From Aphrocallistes beatrix (lineage: Eukaryota > Porifera > Hexactinellida > Sceptrulophora > Aphrocallistidae), in contig OY725500.1 of NCBI GenBank assembly GCA_963281255.1, positions 3,343,184 to 3,407,183 of the forward strand: a stretch of 64,000 nt of DNA. The letters are read 5' to 3'. The stretch's first letter is position 1. Each line of letters starts with the position of its first letter. This document shows positions 56,201 to 64,000 of this stretch, piece after piece. The notes under the pieces are model-generated. The model was not told the origin of the DNA. It did not search any database and saw only the letters and a program-made list of their open reading frames with translations. The translations under genes and the position numbers were made by a program.

Positions 56201-57626
56201 GTAAGTATTTTTATTTATTGATCACAGAAATCGTCTTTTTGCAGCCCCCCTTACATTTGTACGGGGAATTTGGCAAAAAATATTTTGCATAAACTCATCT
56301 ACGTAGTATTTAGTGTACTTCTAATTCATTGCTTCCTTGCCTTCACAAATATCAGAGCGCGGGGACTATTTGATAAACATTCAATTACTCATAAATACTC
56401 GACAGTTGCAAGGTATAAAGTAAATCCCTTGAGGTATAAGCTACCAAATCCAAATACCAATAAACACTTCAGCTATTCCTTTTGAGAACCTGGACTGGAC
56501 TTTCATTTGAAATCAAAATTCCTAATTTAGGAGAATTGCCAGGTAGTAGTGGAGCTTCGAACTTGGTAAATAATGGTTTATGGAGCTCCATCCTATCAAA
56601 TTGGGGAGCCCTGTTCTAATAAGTCTATGTAATTGATGGAGACTACAGAATAGTGATAGCAATACATGTTGTGAAGAACTGTTTTGGGGAAGAGCACAGT
56701 AATTAGTAGTAGATCTGTAGCAGTTCTCTGATGCTATGCTCTAGATTTTCAAGTTCAACCTAGGAGCATTTCGTGTCATTACGTGTTTACGATCATTGGG
56801 CAAAATATACACTGTAGTTAACTAGTGATAACTGATATTTCTTAACCGTGGGATGGTTAATTTCGTTTAAAGTTTATATTAAAATCTCATTAACTAGAAA
56901 AGGTTTGCCTACATTTCAATTGACAGATGCATACCTACATAAATTTATTTCGTGGCATAACGATTCAGCTAGAACAGTGGTTCTCATACTTTCTACGCCG
57001 CGCACAACTTCGGTAAATATTATATTAGTGTCTCCGCCTAACACCATAATGATCGATATTTAAATACCCCCACAAAATAAACCATTGGCATACCCGAGAG
57101 TCAAAAAGTGGGTCAACAAACATAGATGTCAGGATTTTTCCTCTAGGGAAGCAAAACGCAAAGCAGTTTTTTTATGATGCAGGGGCATAACAGATGGGGG
57201 TCTGGAGGGCGGTGTAAGCTCCCCAATAGGGTCCAGGAGCTTTGCCCCTGGAAGTTGACAGTATTTATCTCAAAAATGCTCAGGTTCCTCAAATTTTGAC
57301 AATCAAATGCAATATTTTTCAAAAATATAGTTTTTAAATCCTGATGAGAGTATAAAATACTAGAAACTAGATTTATGTATTTGCCAGTGGAAATATTTAC
57401 CCTATTGTCCTTCATTTAAAAATACAATTTAGCACTAGTATTTTTGTATGGGAGACATTCAAGTTTTCAAATACTTTTGTCCTGTTGGTATAGAGTAATC
57501 AAATTATATTATGTAAGATATTGGTTCCTTTTTATTAAATGATAGGTTATGAGAGAGTCGCTTAAAGGGCAATTATTTTTATTTTAAACTGTCTCTATGT
57601 TCATACATTATATTGTTTCATTGCAG
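56201..57626. other. intron sequence
   Basis: No intact element. The end TCAAGTTTTCAAATACTTTTGTCC near 57460 resembles the right terminus of the mariner-type element at 44821. Open frames at 56270, 56848 and 57143 lack support. Confidence 0.4.
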
Positions 57627-58024
57627 ATCAAATTGAAACTGAGGGTACTCCAAGACCGAAGTTGCCTCTGCCTCCCTGTTTACCTAACTCTGAAGCAAGT
57701 GATGGTTATACAGAACCAGGGGTAGTGCGAGTATTTCCAAATCCAATTGATGATTATTCACAAGTTGAAGAGCAACGAGATATTATTGAAGAAGTAATTT
57801 ATGATGAAGGACTTAGAGGAAATGACAATTTGGATTATGAAGAGCCAAGGGATATTTTAAATCCTCCTCCTTCAATACAAAAATTATCAGTTGTGGATGA
57901 AGATGATTTTCCTGCATATGATTTCACCTTTAAATCAAAGAAAGTTGACCAAAAGCTTAGTAAAACCTCCACTGAATATTCTCAGATTATTTTACCCAAG
58001 ATTGCTTTAAAACCAAATCGACAG
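57627..58024 (+). CDS. p190RhoGAP-like gene exon (proline and tyrosine linker)
   Basis: The largest exon, about 133 codons, after TTTCATTGCAG. It reads NQIETEGTPRPKLPLPPCLP, then motifs DGYTEPG, DDYSQVEEQ, EVIYDEG and DNLDYEEPRD, then a lysine-rich tail ending LKPNRQ. PRPKLPLPP is a likely SH3 ligand. DYEEP is reminiscent of the YAEPxD phosphosite region of vertebrate p190RhoGAP. Donor CAG/GTTGTA at 58024 or CAGGTT/GTAAAT at 58027 are both in phase 0. Reading on ends in a stop at 58076. Confidence 0.75.
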
Positions 58025-58301
58025 GTTGTAAATATTTTTATTATCAGCACCCTAGTAAATATATATTGTCCCTTTTAACCATTCATCATATCATGTATTT
58101 GCTAAATGTTGAGACGAGATCGAGATTGTTGTCTTAAAATATTTTCAGTTCAAATATGTGAAATTCCCAAATAAGCTCCATGCAACCCTATAGGAGATAC
58201 CCATATAGTATAGAGTGTATTATATCCTCTCGACCATCCATATTCTGATCTGTGTAAAGTAACAGCATATTTCTAACATTTTTCGCATATACTACTAGTT
58301 A

Positions 58302-58950
58302 GGATGTTTCAAAAAATAGTTAACCTTGATCACCAAATGTTCACCATAAAAAAATGTTCAAGCAATTTGAAGATTATTTAGTGGTCCCGCAACGCTGGCT
58401 CTCCTTCCTGTAGATTTATAATGGTATTTGTCCGGTTTGAGGATTAAAATTACAAAAGCCGTACTTCTGATATAGAAAAAGGAACCAGCAACTTTATATT
58501 GAGATATTTGGGGATGGTTTTATATCAGTTAATTATACATTTTTATTGAGCTAAGATCTATCGATTCGAAGATATTGGTGAAAACTGTTGGGACCAGCCT
58601 TAGTACTTGTAGTAATTAATGGCCCCATCTGTTTTCTCCAATATCTCCGAACCGGTAGATCTTAGCACATTAAAATTTTTTAATTAGCTGATATAAACCA
58701 CCCCCAAATATCTCAATATAAAATTGCTAGTTCCTTTGCCTACATCAGAAGTACAACTTTTGTAATTTTAAGTCCCAAACCGAACGAATTCCATTATAAA
58801 TCTGCAGAAAAGGGAACCTGCGTTGCAGGATCATTAAATCATCTCCAAATTGCTTGAAAAAAATTTTATGGTGAACATCTGGTGATCAATGTCAACTATT
58901 TGAAGAGTGTGCATCTAAATATTCAAACTTTTGAATTTTTTGAAGCACAC
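58302..58950. mobile_element. fold-back mariner-type element, 649 bp
   Basis: Between TA dinucleotides (58300-58301, 58951-58952). The arms of about 300 bases are inverted: TGTTTCAAAAAATAG... CACCATAAAAAAATGTTCAAG on the left against its reverse on the right, turning near 58620. One diverged arm is at 15186-15345. Confidence 0.7.
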
Positions 58951-59061
58951 TAACCAGTATCTATATGATTTTCTCTTTTGCAGTATATTTTTTAATCTTA
59001 AAAGTGTAATAAAAATATAAAATCCTTATACCTCGTTGATATATATTTCAAATTTATTTAG

Positions 59062-59226
59062 CCTGAGTCTTGCTATGACGTACTCCAAGATGCACAGAAT
59101 ATTGCAGATGAAATCAGTGATAGACAGTTTATCACGAAAAGCGAGAGTTTGGACTTATTTCTCAAGGAGACTAATAAACTTCAGCATTTTTTATCTGTTG
59201 AAAACAACCCTGAATATAATGAACAA
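59062..59226 (+). CDS. p190RhoGAP-like gene exon (helical linker)
   Basis: Starts after AATTTATTTAG and reads PESCYDVLQDAQNIADEISD then RQFITKSESLDLFLKETNKL and HFLSVENNPEYNEQ. The heptad-like spacing of leucines suggests helices, unlike the disordered neighbours. The 3' border CAA/GTTGGT is a weak donor. It is chosen because a stop follows seven bases later and because it keeps phase 0 for the exon at 60954. Confidence 0.65.
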
Positions 59227-59680
59227 GTTGGTTGATTTGTATGTATTTACTACGTATGTATGTATATATAGTATGTCTGTATTTATTTGAGATTTAGTAA
59301 TTTCAACATGTGCCACTTAATGTATGTATGTATCATGTTGAATATGTTGTAGTTATATCGTATTTTTGGAGTCAATTGGTCATGTTGAGTTACCTTTACT
59401 ATTTATGGAATGAGTTATGTTCTCAGACCTGATTTCACACATTTTTAGATAAATTTTGAACGAGATTCTAACCTGTTTTAAGTACATTTTAAAGATTTAT
59501 TAATGCATTATTTTCAGAGAAATCAGAATGAAGATGGGTTGATTCGGAAAATTTGAAAATTTCCAATGGAATTTTGCCATTCCTACTTTGATATGGAAGC
59601 GCATTTTTTCCTTTTCAGGCTATATCTCGAAAACCGTAAGGTTCGGCATTTACATTTGAATGTGTTTAATAGGTATCATA

Positions 59681-60198
59681 GAGGTGCCTGCATTTGTTAG
59701 AATTTTGAAGTTTGAATTATCTCAACTGTCACTTGTTAGAATCGTTTTTCTAGACTATTGTCATTTGTTAGAATTTAATAATATCAGATATTTTCCAATT
59801 CATTTATTCTCTAGAAAACGATTCTAACAAGTGACAGTAGTCTGGAAAAACGATTCTAACGAATCCTGGAATTTTCGTCGAACGGATGTTGCGTCGCAGG
59901 ATGTTTCGTCGCTGATATTTCTTTGAATGAAATTATTGAATCCTCACTTTCATTCTCCCATTCATTCTAACAAATAATAAATGACAATCACCCAACCCCT
60001 CACGAAATAAAAGCACCAGTCTAGAAAACGATTCTAACAAGTGACAGTAGTCTAGAAAAACGATTCTAACAAGTGACAGTAGTCTAGAAAAACGATTCTA
60101 ACAAGTGACAGTAGTCTAGAAAAATGATTCTAACAAGTGACAGTTGAGATAATTCTAACAAATGACAACTTCAAAATTCTAACAAATGACGCTCCCTC
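59681..60198. mobile_element. TIR element containing a 31-bp minisatellite
   Basis: Ends GAGGTGCCTGCATTTGTTAG and, reversed, GAGGGAGCGTCATTTGTTAG; flanked by GTATCATA (59673-59680 and 60199-60206). The right half holds five copies of a unit of about 31 bases, CTAGAAAAACGATTCTAACA + AGTGACAGTAGT (60020-60145), with more at 59812-59855. A CGTCGCAGGATGTTTCGTCG scrap of the Mutator-like family sits at about 59875-59918. Confidence 0.75.
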
Positions 60199-60380
60199 GT
60201 ATCATATTTGATAAATTGTTGAGGTATCGCACCTGACTAATGAACTCCAATAATACGACTTCCTATCTAACAATAATACATTTCCCATGTACTGTATTTT
60301 GTTTTTACGGGTTTCAAACGAGTTTCTGTGTCCAAAGTATCAGCACATCATGCAATTACGATGTCATTGTTACTTTTCTT

Positions 60381-60580
60381 ATATATTAAAACGCTAGACT
60401 TTTTGTTTTGCCCGAATTGATTGAAGAATTGGCATGTAGGTGTCAAATGATGGGTCTACGTTTAAGTTTTAAGATCTAAGTGAAATTTTCACACCTCTGC
60501 AAAAAGATTGGGGAACAATTTTTCACACATGTTTATACAATTTAGATGGCTTCACTCTCACAATAGAAATCATTGTCTGG
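60381..60580 (+). mobile_element. Helitron-like family B, 5' part
   Basis: TCTTATATATTAAAACGCTAG, then GAATTGATTGAAGAATTGGC and GAAATTTTCACACCTCTGC, matching 38294 onward. The 3' limit is not clear. It is preceded by T rather than A. Confidence 0.45.
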
Positions 60581-60953
60581 CACTACAACAAATTGTCATG
60601 TTATGAATACTTCAAAGCAATAACTTATATGGTACTCCAAAATCATTCCAACTGACTTATTTAAAAAATTCTGACGCCCATTATCTTTTTCCTTTTCCTT
60701 TCAAAATGTTTGATACGGATAACTAACTTTGCTCTTATATTTTTTAATGACGGTGGTGTATATTATTTTAATCGGATGAATCTTTTTATTCCAATTGATA
60801 TCACTTGAATCGTGGACTTTTTCATGATGTTATTTCAGAAGGCAGTCGATTCTATATCATTGAAATAGTTATGCTTAATTCGAGATCCGACTGCTTTTTC
60901 AGTTTTCTATTTTTGCTGTGCATATTCAAACTAATATCAAACTTTCTTTGTAG

Positions 60954-61073
60954 GTGAGCGATGTCGATATCAGCGAAGTATTAGACAAGCAGTTATCTCA
61001 GTTTCCAGTTATCCAAGATTATGCAAGGAATGTAACTATGGATGTTCAGGATGATGTCATCATAGAAGAAGAT
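60954..61073 (+). CDS. p190RhoGAP-like gene exon
   Basis: Lies between CTTTCTTTGTAG and GAAGAT/GTAAGT and is exactly 40 codons. It reads VSDVDISEVLDKQLSQFPVI then QDYARNVTMDVQDDVIIEED. It is acidic with possible helices and contains QDYARN. Splice signals on both sides are strong and both phases are 0, in line with the exons before and after. Confidence 0.7.
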
Positions 61074-61229
61074 GTAAGTTATTCGACTATCAACTTTTGC
61101 ATTTATATTATGTTTAGAGTGGCAAATCCGAATGAATATTACTGGATAATTAGTATTCATCTATTGTGAACAAATGTTTGTGTGTATACTATTAGTAGCA
61201 CATGTATCTGAGTTATAGGAATATTAATA

Positions 61230-61790
61230 CAGCCAGGGTCGCTTATTGTGAACCACCAGGGGACCAAAAAATCTGTTTATAATAGAGATACTTCATATTA
61301 AACGAACTTGATTCAATATAAATCCTATCTAAAAACTGAGGAGGTTAGTTCATCACAGAGTTGTACGCGGGCCGACCCAGCCCGCAGGCCCGCTGGCTAC
61401 CCGCGGGGCGACTTTTCTTATCGGCCTGCAAGCCGTGCGGGCTGAATATAATAGTTTGCGAGCCTGTGGGTCGGAAATCTTGGCAGAACTCCCCGCGATG
61501 ACAATCGAGACAATGTTTTTAATTGTATATAGGTTTGGGGTTACTACTAATACTATAAATAGAAAAATCCCAAATGCTTCCAAGGTTAATAATTTTTGCA
61601 ATATAGTACAAGCAATACAATAGGTGCTTGCAAGACATCTGATGAGTCATGAAATATTTTTCCAACCGCATAGTTTAATTAAAGCAGGTTCGTTTGTTAT
61701 TTCCCAAACAGTAGAACCTGCATAATCAGACAATTGGGTTAGCGAGCTTTTTTCAAAAAATGTCAATTTGTGCAGGTGTCTGTTTTTGAA
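61230..61790. other. intron sequence with GC island and pogo-like scraps
   Basis: CCAGGGTCGCTTATTGTGAACC (61239) and CAGTAGAACCTGCATAATCAG (61710) resemble pogo ends. Between them 61370-61445 is unusually GC-rich (GGCCGACCCAGCCCGC, GCCCGCTGGC). Confidence 0.4.
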
Positions 61791-61849
61791 TTGAATAGTT
61801 TATCAATCATATTTTTAATTACATTGAGTTAATTATCCTTTTATTTTAG

Positions 61850-62040
61850 TTATACGCATCACCTATTCGAAAAACTAGCGATTTTCCTAAACCCAGTAAA
61901 ACAGAACCAATTCTTGATATTGAAGAAATGTACATGGAAGTTGCTCCACCTCCTATCCCAATAGCCACTGTAGACTTGGCTCAGGACTTAATTGAAGAAC
62001 GCTTCGATTCTCCTCTACCGCCTCCTCCTCCCAGGACTTG
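61850..62040 (+). CDS. p190RhoGAP-like gene exon (last in window)
   Basis: Lies between TTTTATTTTAG and ACTTG/GTAAGT. It reads LYASPIRKTSDFPKPSKTEP then EEMYMEVAPPPIPIATV and ends DSPLPPPPPRTW. YASP and YMEV are tyrosine motifs; the PLPPPPP run is a profilin, EVH1 or SH3 ligand type. It ends in phase 2 (TG), so the gene continues to the right; the RhoGAP domain would be expected there. A Helitron-like 5' end lies 7 bases beyond the donor. Confidence 0.75.
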
Positions 62041-62047
62041 GTAAGTA

Positions 62048-62095
62048 TCCTTACTATTAAAACTCGATTAATGTATATACTATATAACATGTGTT
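62048..62095 (+). mobile_element. Helitron-like family A, 5' end scrap
   Basis: TCCTTACTATTAAAACTCGA begins seven bases after the splice donor of the exon ending at 62040; only about 45 bases of the element remain. Confidence 0.5.
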
Positions 62096-62218
62096 AGAGT
62101 TAAAAAGGCCGCATAGTGAGCGACGGTTAGGGGGCCTGTCCTCCCAAAGGAAATTTGATGAATCTTAAGTGTCAAACATTGTCATGCTACAATCCTGGAA
62201 CCTGTGTAGTGATATCAT

Positions 62219-62553
62219 TCGTCGCATGGACATTACGTCCTCTAAACATTAGTTGCCGGGACAATATGTAGCGGAATTTTCGTCTCTTTTTCACGGGAAT
62301 TTCGCCTCATTAGAGACTAATATAAACGGGTACTAATGTTTAAGGAACGGAAGTTGAGGCTTTTGGAGTGGAGTATGTTTGGGAAAACGGTGAAAATGAG
62401 GGATTTTGATTGATAAATAAGTAGGTGCGAATGGAGTATTTCAGGGGACGAAAATTCGGCATGACGAATTCCCAGGGATGAAAGTTCCGCTACCCATTGT
62501 CCGGTAACTAATGTTCAGAGGACGAAATGTCCATGCGACGAAATGTCCGACAT
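62219..62553. mobile_element. Mutator-like miniature element, truncated copy
   Basis: CGTCGCATGGACATTACGTC to GAAATGTCCATGCGACGAAA; internal order as in 8902-9239 but the left end is short and no target duplication is visible. Confidence 0.55.
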
Positions 62554-62559
62554 TCGTTT

Positions 62560-63371
62560 CCCACACTGAAATATCATAGCAAATATAAGCATGATGAAGC
62601 AAAGCAAAGGTCAAAAGTCAACTTCAAGACTAAAAATGGTTATTTAAAATAATAAACAAACTTTTGACTTGATTTGAGGAAATACCCAAATTAGGGTAGT
62701 ACATACTATGTCTATAATATTGATTCTAATGAAGAAGCGATAGCTCCGTAATTTACTTGCTATAACTTCTTTCTCTCTCGGTAAAAATATTTATACGCCT
62801 TACTTTTTAGTGCATCTCCTGTAGGGAGATGTCCTTATGGCAAGGACAGCGTTCTACTATTGTAGTATAATTTAATTTTCGCACTTTGAAATTACTAATA
62901 TCGATATTTTATTATATTATTAACATATGTATATATATACTACAGCATTTGCAACTACTACTACACAGCTTTGCAAATACAATATACTAGTAGTATTACA
63001 ATCACTAAATTATCAAACTGCTATATAATTGAAATGGAGGTTGGTTCCAATAGTTTACTTTAGTTAGTATGCAAGTAAACTATAGTATTGCAACCATCCG
63101 TACATTTAAATTTGAAGTCATCTACACACTGCTACTATTAGAGCAAGCTAACTAGAAGCTATTATAATACACAGCAGTTATTATTAAGTGATTAACTATG
63201 CACAATTTCTACAGTACTGATTCAACAGAACAGAAAAGTAATTGCAGCAATCTAAAATTATCCCACTCTAGTATTTAAATTAATTCAGATTCCTAAAATT
63301 ACTACTAACTAATTAAAGACTGCACAATGAAAACTAAGTTAAAACTAAAAGCACTCATAAAACCCTGAAAC
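62560..63371. other. intron/flank sequence, no feature recognised
   Basis: AT-rich; GAGATGTCCTTATGGCAAGG at about 62826 and many TACTACTA words, no exon with paired signals. Confidence 0.4.
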
Positions 63372-64000
63372 TAGGCTTACAATCCCGGACATATTTTGTA
63401 ATCCCGGGATTTCGGGATTGACTTTATTTTGTAATCCCGGGATTCCGGGATTGATTTCTAATTCCGGGATCCCGGGATTTCGGGATTAAGCAATTAACAC
63501 CCAAGTATCACGAATAGACGGGGTCTCCGTTTATTTATTTTAAAATACTGAAAGGGAATCCATCGCATGCCGTCATGCTTGCAAGTATTGCCGAGAGAGT
63601 TACATCGTTGGTAAATTGGTCGATAGTATACATTTAGTACGTTTTGTTTGAGCTTCGTTTTCTTGAATTTCGGTATTCTTACGCTTTTGGAGTATATCGA
63701 TTTGATGCGTTGATTTGAGATGCACGTGTAATCCTTTTGTAGAACCACCATCACACTTTAATATTTTGTTACATGATTTGCATTGAGCCTGCTTTCCACA
63801 TACAGATCTCAGAAAATGTTTCCATATTTCTGCACCAGCAAAATTTTGAAATTTAGTACTTTCAGCCATAAAGCATAGAATATAGAATTTGCGATGATAA
63901 TTTCTTAGTTATATAATTATATATATTAGTCATGATTTAAAAATGTTCGAGTCATTGTTTGTTAAATAATAACAACAATGACCACAAAGATTATCATTGA
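63372..64000 (-). mobile_element. hAT element running off the right edge
   Basis: Left end TAGGCTTACAATCCCGG, then clustered AATCCCGGGATTTCGGGATT repeats (63380-63486), the same terminal layout as the miniature element at 8092. The transposase reads from 63869 toward the left end. The direct junction of a transposase start with 3' repeats shows a large internal deletion. The right terminus lies outside the window. Confidence 0.65.
63541..63869 (-). pseudogene. hAT transposase N-terminus with BED zinc finger
   Basis: From the ATG at 63869: AEIWKHFLR with Trp16, then CKSCNK (Cys30, Cys33) and HVHLKSTH (His50, His55), a BED finger that binds the element ends. The frame ends at LPTM (63600). One frame over it continues TLSAILASMTACDGFPFSIL to a stop at 63541, which is the conserved helix after BED in hAT proteins (family form MTAVDGxPFS). 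So there is one frameshift and then truncation. Confidence 0.75.

Larger units (their letters stand above)
6255..62040 (+). other. p190RhoGAP-like (ARHGAP5/35-type) gene, internal part, ~14 exons
   Basis: This is a gene-level entry for a spliced plus-strand gene. The individual exons are listed separately. Each listed exon is an open stretch between a pyrimidine-rich AG and a GT, and almost every junction has matching phase (for example 36455/40610, 49405/50656, 50742/52851, 56200/57627). By recall, the 17.9-40.8 kb exons resemble the second pseudo-GTPase domain of p190RhoGAP, a GAP that switches off Rho GTPases at the cell cortex; the key block is the HGFIFVFS strand. The following exons form an acidic linker with YDTP, DYEEP and YMEV motifs and proline runs, as in the phosphotyrosine-bearing linker of that family. 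N-terminal GTPase/FF domains and the C-terminal RhoGAP domain are outside the window. The family call is inference from memory; the exon chain itself is read directly. Alternative: another tyrosine-motif scaffold protein. Confidence 0.55.

Noticed and set aside
60020-60150. Possible CRISPR-like array (regular 31-bp repeats)
   Set aside because: Units are contiguous with no unique spacers, in eukaryotic DNA, inside a TIR element.

Overview
The window reads as AT-rich, intron-rich DNA from an invertebrate animal; the sequence alone does not fix the species. The evidence is spliced exons with GT-AG borders, a Notum-type secreted hydrolase, and a dense, varied load of metazoan transposons (P element with THAP domain, Tc3-like, hAT, MULE, pogo-like, Ty3/gypsy and Helitron-like). 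No bacterial-style gene organisation, rRNA, tRNA or CRISPR array was seen.

One host gene appears to span most of the window on the plus strand. Short exons at about 6.3 (tentative), 14.5, 17.9, 34.4, 36.4, 40.6, 49.2, 50.7, 52.9, 56.1, 57.6, 59.1, 61.0 and 61.9 kb have compatible splice phases and join into one open frame. The exons from 17.9 to 40.8 kb resemble, from memory of the family, the second pseudo-GTPase domain of p190RhoGAP (ARHGAP5/ARHGAP35). The later exons encode an acidic, proline-rich linker with many tyrosine motifs, as found before the RhoGAP domain in that family. The RhoGAP domain itself would lie to the right of the window, and the GTPase and FF domains to the left.

Within an intron of that gene, on the opposite strand (9943-11121), lies an intact single-exon gene for a secreted Notum/pectin-acetylesterase-type alpha/beta hydrolase with the catalytic Ser, Asp and His all visible. 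It is the only complete single-exon host-type gene here.

The rest is mainly mobile DNA in the introns. Region by region: 0-5 kb, a terminal-inverted-repeat element, tandem Helitron-like copies and a dead Tc3-like element; 5-9.7 kb, fold-back and hAT/MULE miniature elements; 12.5-16 kb, hairpin elements; 20.7-25.5 kb, two hAT derivatives, an OTU-protease pseudogene, an integrase fragment and a Helitron-like copy; 26.6-31.8 kb, a Ty3/gypsy element nested in a Tc1-type miniature element; 32-39.9 kb, Helitron-like copies of two families with nested pogo-like elements; 41.0-44.8 kb, a P element with about 215-bp inverted ends; 44.8-55 kb, further miniature elements, a MULE transposase fragment and Helitron-like copies; 55.9 kb, a perfect 78-bp palindrome; 58.3-60.2 kb, fold-back and minisatellite elements; from 63.4 kb, a hAT element running off the right edge. 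Many insertions could be bounded to the base by target-site duplications.
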